This document shows, one piece after another, positions 1-6,310 of a stretch of DNA of 15,135 bases. The stretch is from the NCBI GenBank assembly GCA_016287065.1, contig JAEEVB010000025.1, positions 1-15,135 of the forward strand. The letters run 5' to 3'. Under the pieces are notes generated by a model, which was not told the origin of the DNA, ran no database searches, and saw nothing but the letters and a program-made list of their open reading frames with translations. The stretch's first letter is position 1; every line of letters starts with the position of its first letter. The stretch comes from Muribaculaceae bacterium. GTDB lineage: Bacteria > Bacteroidota > Bacteroidia > Bacteroidales > Muribaculaceae. The position numbers and the translations under genes are program-made.

Positions 1-22
1 TGTTTCTCTCGCAAAAAGTGAT

Positions 23-30
23 TAACTTTG
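23..30 (+). promoter_or_regulatory. Bacteroidetes-type -7 box upstream of RluA-family gene
   Basis: TAACTTTG matches the TAnnTTTG -7 consensus known for Bacteroidetes primary-sigma promoters. It lies 25 nt before the ATG. The -33 partner would fall at the window edge, so only half of the promoter can be judged. Confidence 0.6.
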
Positions 31-55
31 CTCAACCTATTCAATTCACACTATC

Positions 56-754
56 ATGCAAGTCATCTACGAAGACAACCACATCATCATCGTCAACAAG
101 CAGAGTGGCGAACTTGTGCAGGGTGACCGCACTGGCGACCAGCCGCTTGTCGAGCGCGTAAAACAATGGATCAAAGAGACTTATAACAAGCCCGGCAACG
201 TGTTTTGTGGTGTAACTCACCGCATCGACCGGCCCACCTGCGGGCTGGTGGTCTTTGCTCGCACCAGCAAGGGACTCTCACGCATGAATGAATTGTTCAG
301 GAATGGCGACGTGCACAAGACTTATTGGGCTATCGTCGACCGACGTCCGCCCAAGGATGCCGATACCCTCACGCACTACCTCACGCCTGTTGAAAAAAAC
401 AACAAGACCTATGTGAGCGATACACCTCGCGAAGGCGCCCTCAAGGCAGTGCTCAACTACCGTCTCTTGGCCAGTGGCGACAACTACCATTTGCTTGAAG
501 TGGACCTGCTCACGGGCCGCAAGCACCAGATCAGGGCCCAGCTCGCACACATCGGTTGCCACATCAAGGGCGACCTCAAGTATGGGGCACACCGCAGCAA
601 CCCCGACGGCGGCATCTCGCTCCAGGCCCATCGCATCTGGTTCGAGCACCCCGTCTCGCACGCCATCGTCGATGTTACCGCACCCCTACCCCAGGAACCT
701 CTGTGGCAGCAACTTGCAGCATTGGTCAAGCCAGCCGAAAATCACGAAGACTGA
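56..754 (+). CDS. RluA-family 23S rRNA/tRNA pseudouridine synthase
   Basis: A 232-residue cytoplasmic enzyme predicted to isomerise uridine to pseudouridine in rRNA or tRNA. The family signature H-R-[IL]-D-R-x-T-x-G is at residues 55-63, with Asp58 as the expected catalytic aspartate. The later family block RKHQIRAQLAHIG, around residues 155-167, is also present. There is no N-terminal S4 RNA-binding domain, so this is the short RluA-like type; RluC and RluD carry one. The ATG at base 56 is preferred because it begins directly with the usual VIYEDNHIIIVNK strand and sits 25 nt after a -7 box. The gene appears monocistronic, since the next gene has its own promoter. The exact target uridine cannot be assigned from sequence, so no symbol is given. 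Confidence 0.93.
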   Translation: MQVIYEDNHIIIVNKQSGELVQGDRTGDQPLVERVKQWIKETYNKPGNVFCGVTHRIDRPTCGLVVFARTSKGLSRMNELFRNGDVHKTYWAIVDRRPPKDADTLTHYLTPVEKNNKTYVSDTPREGALKAVLNYRLLASGDNYHLLEVDLLTGRKHQIRAQLAHIGCHIKGDLKYGAHRSNPDGGISLQAHRIWFEHPVSHAIVDVTAPLPQEPLWQQLAALVKPAENHED

Positions 755-785
755 CCCAGCGTCCCCATTCTTTATCGCATTTTGT

Positions 786-816
786 TTCGTGATTTGAACT
801 AATTTTTGTAACTTTG
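786..816 (+). promoter_or_regulatory. Promoter of fumarate hydratase gene
   Basis: The -7 box TAACTTTG is at 809-816. A weak -33 element, TTCG, is at 786-789, separated by a 19-nt spacer. The upstream part reads TTCGTGATTTGA, and the same 12-mer occurs at the same distance from an identical -7 box at 7080-7110. The 5' untranslated leader would be about 40 nt. Confidence 0.65.
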
Positions 817-863
817 CCATTCAGCAAAAAATCATAACAACATAATAACTTTTCACTACACTT

Positions 864-2510
864 ATGGCTAATTTTCCCGAATTCAAGTATGCACCCATGT
901 TTCAGTTGGGTGAAGACAACACACAGTATCGACTCCTGAGCCGTGAAGGCGTGAGTGTGAGCAGTTTTGAAGGTCACGAGATTCTCAAGGTCACACCCGA
1001 AGCACTCACCCTGCTCGCTCAGCAGGCCTTTCACGATGTCGAGTTCCTGCTGCGCCGCGAGCACAACGAGCAAGTAGCTCAAATCCTGCACGACCCCGAA
1101 GCTTCAGAGAACGACAAGTATGTCGCCCTCCAGTTCTTGCGCAATGCCGAGACTGCCGCCAAGGGCATCCTCCCCTTCTGTCAGGACACCGGCACAGCCA
1201 TCATCCATGGCGAGAAAGGCCAGCAGGTGTGGACTGGGTTTGAAGATGAAGAAGCACTCTCGCGCGGCGTCTACAACACCTACACCACCGACAACCTGCG
1301 CTACTCACAGAATGCACCCCTCAACATGTACGATGAAGTGAATACCCGCTGCAATCTGCCCGCCCAAATCGACATTGAGGCCGTAGAGGGCGCCGAATAC
1401 CGCTTCGTGATGGTAGCCAAGGGTGGCGGTTCGGCCAACAAGACCTACTTCTACCCCATGACCAAGGCCACCATTCAGAACGAGGGCACACTGCTCCCCT
1501 TCCTGGTCGAGAAGATGAAGAGTCTGGGCACTGCTGCCTGCCCGCCCTATCACATCGCATTCGTGATTGGCGGCACCAGCGCCGAGAAGAATCTGCTCAC
1601 CGTGAAACTGGCCTCCATCAAGTACTACGACAACCTGCCCACCACAGGCGACGAGACAGGGCGTGCCTTCCGTGACATCGACCTGGAGCAGAAACTGCTG
1701 GTCGAGGCTCAGAAGATTGGCCTGGGGGCTCAATTCGGCGGCAAGGCATTTGCCCACGACATTCGTGTGGTGCGCCTGCCACGCCACGGTGCCAGCTGCC
1801 CCATCGGCATGGGTGTGAGCTGCTCGGCCGACCGCAACATCAAGGCTAAAATCAACCGCGACGGCATCTGGCTTGAACAAATGGACCAGAATCCTACCGA
1901 ACTCATTCCCGAAGAACTCCGCAAGCCGGGCGAAGGCGGCAAGGGTGTGGAAATTGACCTTGACAAGGGCATCGATGCTGTGCGTCAAGAACTTGCCAAG
2001 TATCCCGTGAGCACCCGCGTGAACCTGAAGGGAACCATTATCGTGGCACGCGATATTGCTCATGCCAAACTCAAAGCCCGCCTTGATGCTGGCGAGGAGA
2101 TGCCTCAGTACTTCAAGGATCACCCCATCCTCTATGCTGGTCCCGCCAAGACACCCGAAGGTTATCCTTGCGGTTCAATGGGCCCGACTACAGCCAACCG
2201 CATGGACCCCTATGTCGATGAGTTCCAAGACCATGGAGCATCGCTCGTGATGATTGCCAAGGGCAACCGCACACAGGCCGTGACCGACGCCTGCAAGAAG
2301 CATGGCGGCTTCTATCTGGGCACCATCGGTGGCGCTGCTGCAGTGCTCTCGCAGACGAGCATCAAGAGTATCGAGTGCGTCGAGTATCCCGAGCTGGGCA
2401 TGGAAGCCATCTGGAAAATCACCGTCGAAGATTTCCCCGCATTCATCCTCGTCGACGACAAGGGCAACGACTTCTTCCTCCAGATTGGTCGCAACTGCGC
2501 TTGCCACTAA
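864..2510 (+). CDS. fumA: Fumarate hydratase, class I (fused alpha/beta, iron-sulfur)
   Basis: Interconverts fumarate and L-malate. In anaerobic Bacteroidales this step belongs to the reductive branch leading to succinate and propionate. The 548-residue length matches single-chain class I enzymes, in which the parts that are separate alpha and beta subunits in some organisms are fused. Three cysteines expected to hold the oxygen-sensitive [4Fe-4S] cluster are visible: Cys106 in FCQDTGTA, Cys226 in TAACPPYH and Cys320 in MGVSCSADRN. Their spacing (120 and 94 residues) agrees with the family's (119 and 94 in E. coli FumA, from memory). The C-terminal domain has GPTTANRMDPY and the GGAAA glycine-rich segment. 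It has its own promoter and a downstream terminator, so it is probably monocistronic. The symbol denotes the class, not a proven orthology to one E. coli isozyme. Confidence 0.96.
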   Translation: MANFPEFKYAPMFQLGEDNTQYRLLSREGVSVSSFEGHEILKVTPEALTLLAQQAFHDVEFLLRREHNEQVAQILHDPEASENDKYVALQFLRNAETAAKGILPFCQDTGTAIIHGEKGQQVWTGFEDEEALSRGVYNTYTTDNLRYSQNAPLNMYDEVNTRCNLPAQIDIEAVEGAEYRFVMVAKGGGSANKTYFYPMTKATIQNEGTLLPFLVEKMKSLGTAACPPYHIAFVIGGTSAEKNLLTVKLASIKYYDNLPTTGDETGRAFRDIDLEQKLLVEAQKIGLGAQFGGKAFAHDIRVVRLPRHGASCPIGMGVSCSADRNIKAKINRDGIWLEQMDQNPTELIPEELRKPGEGGKGVEIDLDKGIDAVRQELAKYPVSTRVNLKGTIIVARDIAHAKLKARLDAGEEMPQYFKDHPILYAGPAKTPEGYPCGSMGPTTANRMDPYVDEFQDHGASLVMIAKGNRTQAVTDACKKHGGFYLGTIGGAAAVLSQTSIKSIECVEYPELGMEAIWKITVEDFPAFILVDDKGNDFFLQIGRNCACH

Positions 2511-2535
2511 TCGCTTGTTAATCAAAGTCAATACG

Positions 2536-2571
2536 AGTGCGGTCGTGTAGTGTCACGGCCGTACTTGTTTT
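2536..2571 (+). terminator. Rho-independent terminator after fumarase
   Basis: A 12-bp stem pairs 2536-2547 with 2554-2565. It contains two G-T wobbles and closes a 6-nt TAGTGT loop. The stem is followed by TGTTTTG. It starts 25 nt after the fumarase stop codon. Confidence 0.75.
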
Positions 2572-2723
2572 GTACTGTTTCACACGCTACCGGCGCAAAA
2601 CTGGTTTTACCCTACCTTTTCACATAGCATACTCAACCCAAATCAAAGCATATTCAGTCCGAACAGCACATCCTGATTCATTGCAAAATTTTGTTAAAAA
2701 ACACTATTTTTTGCCCCTCCACT

Positions 2724-2754
2724 CTTGACAAATCGCGAAAAAGCAGTACCTTTG
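2724..2754 (+). promoter_or_regulatory. Promoter of initiator tRNA gene
   Basis: CTTG at 2724-2727 (the TTG core of a -33 box), a 19-nt spacer, then TACCTTTG at 2747-2754. The tRNA 5' end lies 11 nt beyond the box, leaving a very short 5' leader for RNase P to remove. Confidence 0.75.
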
Positions 2755-2765
2755 CAGTCGCATAT

Positions 2766-2837
<72 letters not shown>

Positions 2838-2845
2838 CTTAACTC

Positions 2846-2877
2846 AAAGAGGCTGAATTAGTTCAGCCTCTTTTTTT
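2846..2877 (+). terminator. Rho-independent terminator of tRNA-fMet
   Basis: A perfect 12-bp stem pairs 2846-2857 with 2862-2873 around a TTAG loop. Seven T residues run from 2871. It starts 8 nt after the tRNA 3' end. Confidence 0.93.
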
Positions 2878-2938
2878 GTTTATCATTCAGTATGTTTATG
2901 CTCCCTGTCTGGCCACATAATATTCTCACGGCTCGTGC

Positions 2939-2969
2939 ATCGGCATCTCAGCATTTTTCACTAACTTTG
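2939..2969 (+). promoter_or_regulatory. Promoter of DnaQ-like exonuclease gene
   Basis: The -7 box TAACTTTG is at 2962-2969, 19 nt before the ATG. At the usual 19-nt spacer the -33 position reads ATCG, a poor match, so the call rests mainly on the -7 box. Confidence 0.55.
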
Positions 2970-2988
2970 CAAAAACTTTTATCAACAC

Positions 2989-3486
2989 ATGGATAATTTT
3001 GCCGCCATCGATTTCGAAACAGCCAACCAGCACCCCACCAGCGTGTGCAGTGTGGGCCTGGTCGTTGTTCGCAATGGCATCGTCTCCGACTCGTTCTACT
3101 CGCTCATCCAGCCTGAGCCCAACTACTACACCTACTGGTGTCAACGGGTGCATGGGCTAGGTCATAGCGATACCGACTCGGCCCCCGTCTTCCCCCATGT
3201 GTGGGCGCAAATCGAGCCACTCATCACTGACCTCCCTCTCGTGGCGCACAACAAGCGATTTGACGAGAACTGCCTGCGGGCCGTGATGCGGTGCTACCAG
3301 ATGACCTACCCCGACTACACTTTCTCGTGCACCCTTCAGGCTGCGCGCCAAAGGCTCAAACACCTGCACTTGCCCAACCACCAGTTGCAGACGGTAGCTG
3401 CTGCCTGTGGGTTCGATCTCACACAGCATCACAACGCTCTTGCCGATGCACAGGCATGCGCTGCCATCGCCATGCAACTGCTTTAA
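2989..3486 (+). CDS. DnaQ-like 3'-5' exonuclease (DEDDh family)
   Basis: A compact 165-residue DEDDh exonuclease related to the proofreading epsilon subunit of DNA polymerase III. All three motifs are visible. Exo I is FAAIDFETAN with Asp8 and Glu10. Exo II is LVAHNKRFDENCL with Asp92. Exo III is HHNALADAQACA with His148 and Asp153. These residues bind two metal ions for hydrolysis of a nucleic acid 3' end. The protein is little more than the catalytic fold: it has no polymerase-binding tail, BRCT or GIY-YIG domain. Such stand-alone members may act in repair or RNA/DNA turnover, and the substrate cannot be told from sequence. The start is fixed by the closeness of Exo I to the N-terminus and by the -7 box 19 nt upstream. 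Flanking promoters suggest a single-gene unit. Confidence 0.92.
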   Translation: MDNFAAIDFETANQHPTSVCSVGLVVVRNGIVSDSFYSLIQPEPNYYTYWCQRVHGLGHSDTDSAPVFPHVWAQIEPLITDLPLVAHNKRFDENCLRAVMRCYQMTYPDYTFSCTLQAARQRLKHLHLPNHQLQTVAAACGFDLTQHHNALADAQACAAIAMQLL

Positions 3487-3554
3487 ACAACCGATAGGTT
3501 TCAGCAACAGTTTTTTAATCTTTAGCTGGCTTTTTCTTAAAAAAAGTCACAAAA

Positions 3555-3585
3555 TTGGTAGTATACCATTTTTAAGCTATCTTCG
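3555..3585 (+). promoter_or_regulatory. Promoter of DUF4954 gene
   Basis: TTGG at 3555-3558, a 19-nt spacer, and TATCTTCG at 3578-3585, one base off the TAnnTTTG consensus. The leader before the ATG would be about 45 nt and is AT-rich. Confidence 0.5.
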
Positions 3586-3633
3586 CAGCCTGAAAACACA
3601 TAATTAATTATTATTGCTTATTATTTATCGTTT

Positions 3634-5490
3634 ATGAATATTTACCGAAATCTAACCCAAGACGAAATCAATATCCTCACCGCCAATGGATGTCTAGCTC
3701 AAGATTGGAACCTGATTAAGGTTACCAAGGGATTCAACCCTCAGCACTGCCATCGCGTCAGTTTCTATGGTGAGGCGCACATAGGCAGCACCGAAGGCTC
3801 CATCGAGGTTTCCGACGGATTCATCAAGCGCTGCGGCATTACCAACGCCACACTGCGTAATGTGCGCATTGGCGACCACTGCCTCGTCGAGAACATTGGC
3901 AACTACATCAACAACGTAACCATAGGCGACCACTGCTATATAGCCAACGTGAGCATCATCAACACCCGCGACAATGCAACATTCGGCCAAGGGCGACTCA
4001 TCTCTGTACTCAACGAGGTAGGCGACGGCAATTTGCTGCTGTTCAGCGAACTCAACAGCCAGTTGGCAGCGCTCATGGTCCAGCATGGCGATAACAAAAA
4101 ACTCATGCAGCGCCTCACTCAAATAGTGAAGGATCATGTCGAGGCCACAAAACCTGAGCGCACCACCATTGGCAACCAGGTGCGCATCGTGAGCACCAAC
4201 GAGATTTGCAATGCATTGATAGGTGACGGATGCTTCATTGGAGGCGCCTCGCGCATCTATGAATCCACTATCGAAAGCAATTGCAACAACCCCATACACA
4301 TTGGCACTGGTGTCATTTGCGAGCACTCGGTCATCAGCGGAGGTTCGAAGATTGCCGGCAGTGTGAAGATTATCGACTGCTTCGTGGGCGAGGCTTGCGA
4401 ACTCGCCAATGGCTTCACTGCCGCCAGCAGCGTGTTCTTTGCCAACAGTTATATGGCCAATGGTGAAGCGTGTGCCGCCTTCTGCGGACCATTCAGCGTG
4501 AGCCACCACAAGAGTTCGCTACTCATTGGCGGCATGTTCTCGTTCTACAATGCCGGGTCGGCCACCAACTTCAGCAACCACGCCTACAAGATGGGGCCCA
4601 TGCACTACGGCACACTTGAGCGAGGCTCAAAAACCGCCAGCGGCGCCTATCTGCTCATGCCTGCCAACATTGGCGCATTCTCGGTGTTGTTCGGCAAACT
4701 GATGTACCACCCCGACACGCGCGACCTGCCCTTCTCCTATCTGTTCCCGCACAACGACACCATGTATCTCGTGCCTGGCCGCAACTTCGCTACCGTGGGC
4801 CTCTACCGCGACATCCGCAAGTGGCCACTGCGCGACAAGCGCAAGGGTGGCGAGCGCAAGAGTTGCGTCAACTTCGACTGGCTCAGCCCATTCACCATCA
4901 GCGAGGTGCTGCGAGGCAAGAAGATTCTGGAACGACTGCGCGAAGCCTCGGGCGACAAGGTGAGCACCTACAACTATCACGAGTACGTCATCAAGGCACC
5001 ATTGCTGCGCAAAGGCATCGAATACTACGACCTGGCGTTGCGCATCTACATGGGGGCCGTGCTCAAGCGTCACAGCCTCACCGAACCCATCACTAACGAA
5101 GGCGAAGGCAACTGGATTGATCTTTCGGGTATGCTCATGCCTGAGAATGCCGAAAAACGCATCATCGACGACATCATCAACAAGCGCCTCAACACGGTTT
5201 ACGACATCATTGCCCGTTTCCGCTCCATTCACAACAACTACAACGAACTTCGCTGGAGCTGGAGCTACAATATGATTTGTGAATACTACGGCATCGACCG
5301 TATTACTGAAGACGACGCCGAACGCATTCGCAACGACTATGTCGAGGCTCGACGCAAGTGGATTGCACTCATACGCGAAGATGCCGAGAAAGAATACGCT
5401 CTGGGCGACGTGGAGCCCGAACTGTTCAACGACTTTATCGACAAACTCGACCACGAAGTCGACTTCGAAAACCAGCGCCTCTACATGTAA
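3634..5490 (+). CDS. DUF4954 family protein with left-handed beta-helix
   Basis: A 618-residue protein recognised as the DUF4954 type, which is common in Bacteroidetes and has no assigned function. Residues about 45-110 and 175-350 carry hexapeptide-repeat rungs (for example VRIGDHCLVENIG, VTIGDHCYIAN, NALIGDGCFIGG, IHIGTGVICEHSVI), the signature of the left-handed parallel beta-helix of acyltransferases and nucleotidyltransferase tails. A helical stretch at about 140-172 interrupts the helix. From about 450 to the end it is charged and helix-rich. It has no signal peptide or membrane segment, so it is probably cytoplasmic. The fold suggests a transferase acting on sugar-nucleotide or acyl substrates, but no catalytic residue can be named. 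The promoter upstream and the repeat array downstream make it look monocistronic. Confidence 0.88.
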   Translation: MNIYRNLTQDEINILTANGCLAQDWNLIKVTKGFNPQHCHRVSFYGEAHIGSTEGSIEVSDGFIKRCGITNATLRNVRIGDHCLVENIGNYINNVTIGDHCYIANVSIINTRDNATFGQGRLISVLNEVGDGNLLLFSELNSQLAALMVQHGDNKKLMQRLTQIVKDHVEATKPERTTIGNQVRIVSTNEICNALIGDGCFIGGASRIYESTIESNCNNPIHIGTGVICEHSVISGGSKIAGSVKIIDCFVGEACELANGFTAASSVFFANSYMANGEACAAFCGPFSVSHHKSSLLIGGMFSFYNAGSATNFSNHAYKMGPMHYGTLERGSKTASGAYLLMPANIGAFSVLFGKLMYHPDTRDLPFSYLFPHNDTMYLVPGRNFATVGLYRDIRKWPLRDKRKGGERKSCVNFDWLSPFTISEVLRGKKILERLREASGDKVSTYNYHEYVIKAPLLRKGIEYYDLALRIYMGAVLKRHSLTEPITNEGEGNWIDLSGMLMPENAEKRIIDDIINKRLNTVYDIIARFRSIHNNYNELRWSWSYNMICEYYGIDRITEDDAERIRNDYVEARRKWIALIREDAEKEYALGDVEPELFNDFIDKLDHEVDFENQRLYM

Positions 5491-5518
5491 ACCGAATACT
5501 TTTTTCCGAATCATGCAA

Positions 5519-5569
5519 GAGATGGTAGTCTAAATCTCACTTTTTTACCCACATTTAGACTACCATCTC
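5519..5569. repeat. Perfect 17-bp inverted repeat with 17-nt loop
   Basis: Arms 5519-5535 (GAGATGGTAGTCTAAAT) and 5553-5569 are exact reverse complements. The loop contains a run of six T. It begins 28 nt after the DUF4954 stop codon. No T-run follows either arm, so it does not fit an intrinsic terminator on either strand. It could be a 3'-end-stabilising hairpin or the remnant of a small palindromic element. Confidence 0.9.
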
Positions 5570-5726
5570 CACTCTAATTACCCGCGAAAGCACAAAAACA
5601 CCCGTACACAGACAAATTAGTTTTCCCAAAGCACCTCGTGGTTCCCGAACTCCAGGGCGCTTACAAATAACCGCATCTTGCGTGCTATCACCATTTCTAT
5701 TCTTCGCCGTAGCCCTTAACTTCGCT

Positions 5727-5746
5727 CATGTGCCCACACGCACATG
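5727..5746. repeat. 7-bp inverted repeat hairpin
   Basis: CATGTGC and GCACATG are perfect complements around a 6-nt CCACAC loop. It stands alone, about 40 bp before the 21-bp tandem pair. Confidence 0.6.
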
Positions 5747-5784
5747 CGTTCTTTGACATTTTTACCCCTGCCACCCACTATCGT

Positions 5785-5826
5785 TTGCGGTACAAAAACT
5801 CACGGTTGCGGTACGGAAAACCACGA
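5785..5826 (+). repeat. 21-bp tandem duplication
   Basis: Two adjacent 21-bp units both begin TTGCGGTAC (5785 and 5806) and agree at 16 of 21 positions. They lie directly before the first GC-rich hairpin. Confidence 0.6.
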
Positions 5827-5827
5827 A

Positions 5828-5896
5828 CCCCGAAGGGCTCGGGGAGATGGTGCAGCATAAGTCGGCCACCAGGCCGATGTGCGGTGCCATTAGGCA
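5828..5896. repeat. Cluster of three tight-loop hairpins (REP-like)
   Basis: There are three perfect short palindromes in 69 bp. CCCCGA-TCGGGG has a 5-nt loop (5828-5844). TCGGCC-GGCCGA has an ACCA loop (5862-5877). TGCC-GGCA has an ATTA loop (5885-5896). Repeated GC-rich stems with 4-5 nt loops recall REP-type extragenic palindromes, although membership of any known family cannot be shown here. Confidence 0.6.
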
Positions 5897-5907
5897 TTGC
5901 GACTTTT

Positions 5908-5979
5908 CTCAAATTTCTCAAATTTCCCGTTTTTCCCAAAATTCCCGCAATTCCCACGCTTCCCATCCATCCCCATAAA
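5908..5979 (+). repeat. Eight-unit tract with exact 9-nt period
   Basis: Units start at 5908, 5917, 5926, 5935, 5944, 5953, 5962 and 5971 with no slippage. Each unit begins C-[CT]-C (CCC in the last six). The first two are identical (CTCAAATTT) and later ones drift (CCCGTTTTT, CCCAAAATT, CCCGCAATT). The plus strand is almost purine-free at each unit start. A period divisible by three keeps frames open, which explains the spurious tripeptide-repeat reading frames on both strands. Confidence 0.85.
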
Positions 5980-6008
5980 ACAAAAAAACCGGCGTCAGTC
6001 AAATAAAA

Positions 6009-6059
6009 GATTTGCCCGATTTGTCTAAGATTTGCAAGATTTCTCGCGCGTCAGCGCGA
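6009..6059. repeat. GATTT short repeats plus tight GC hairpin
   Basis: GATTT recurs at 6009, 6018, 6029 and 6038 with spacings of 9, 11 and 9 nt. The series is followed at once by a hairpin, TCGCGC-GCGCGA, with a GTCA loop (6044-6059). A palindrome CACCGGTG lies shortly after, at 6068-6075. The arrangement echoes the hairpin cluster next to the 9-nt tract upstream. Confidence 0.55.
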
Positions 6060-6117
6060 CTCCAAATCACCGGTGCCAGCCGGCTTTGCTCAAAAAATAT
6101 GCTCTTATGTTCTTCTT

Positions 6118-6239
6118 TCTAAACATCTTTGTCCTTCTGTCTAAATATCTTATGTCCTTTTGTTCTTATGTCTAAAAACCTTTTGTCTTTCTGTCCAAAT
6201 ATCTTATGTTCTTCTGTCTAAATATCTTTTGGCCTTCTG
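6118..6239 (+). repeat. Five-copy 22-23-bp tandem repeat
   Basis: Units at 6118-6139, 6140-6162, 6171-6193, 6194-6216 and 6217-6239 follow the pattern TCTAAATATCTTATG plus TTCTTCTG with a few substitutions. An extra 8 bp (TTCTTATG) sits between copies two and three. Partly matching sequence extends upstream from about 6090. The pyrimidine-rich strand is the plus strand. There are no unique spacers, so it is not a CRISPR array. Confidence 0.85.
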
Positions 6240-6292
6240 TCTTAAACCCCTGACCCCGTCAATGCAGCCTAATAAAGATTTGTTCTTATTTC

Positions 6293-6307
6293 CCGGGCAA
6301 GGCCCGG
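6293..6307. repeat. 6-bp GC hairpin at 3' end of AlkD-like gene
   Basis: CCGGGC and GCCCGG pair around a 3-nt AAG loop, ending 3 nt beyond the stop codon of the minus-strand gene. No T-run follows in the minus direction, so it is only a weak candidate for an RNA 3'-end structure and not a standard terminator. Confidence 0.5.
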
Positions 6308-6310
6308 CCC

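Larger units (their letters stand above)
5491..6310. other. 820-bp non-coding stretch with stacked repeats and hairpins
   Basis: No convincing gene lies between the convergent DUF4954 and AlkD-like genes. The stretch holds at least five repeat types in series, listed separately: a 17-bp inverted repeat, single tight hairpins, a 21-bp tandem pair, a 9-nt periodic tract and a 22-23-bp tandem array. AT-rich repeat tracts alternate with short GC-rich palindromes, unlike the evenly mixed composition of the flanking genes. Bases 5570-5726 carry no obvious repeat but can encode a 25-residue peptide on the minus strand (5617-5694), which I do not call as a gene. Confidence 0.8.

Noticed and set aside
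1305..2123. Long minus-strand open frame opposite fumarase
   Set aside because: It is antisense to a gene with clear catalytic residues and has low-complexity translation. The same applies to frames opposite DUF4954 (3694-4509, 4627-5514), glxK (11773-12540) and the AlkD-like gene (6467-7105).
2684..2693. Palindrome CAAAATTTTG upstream of the tRNA promoter
   Set aside because: A single short AT palindrome in AT-rich DNA is expected by chance and has no second copy nearby to suggest an operator.
3527..3553. Terminator after the DnaQ-like exonuclease
   Set aside because: A T-rich stretch faces an A-rich one (TGGCTTTTT with AAAAAGTCA), but the stem is almost only A-T pairs and no T-run follows. 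This is composition, not a credible terminator.
5519..5569. Intrinsic terminator for DUF4954
   Set aside because: No T-run follows the stem on either strand; the T-run lies inside the loop.
5728..6006. Open frames of 92 (plus) and 74 (minus) codons over the repeat array
   Set aside because: The frames are kept open by the 9-nt and 21-nt periods, both divisible by three. They show tripeptide and heptapeptide repetition, lack a promoter and resemble no known protein.
6118..6239. CRISPR array
   Set aside because: Units are directly adjacent and degenerate, with no unique spacers. No cas gene lies in the window.
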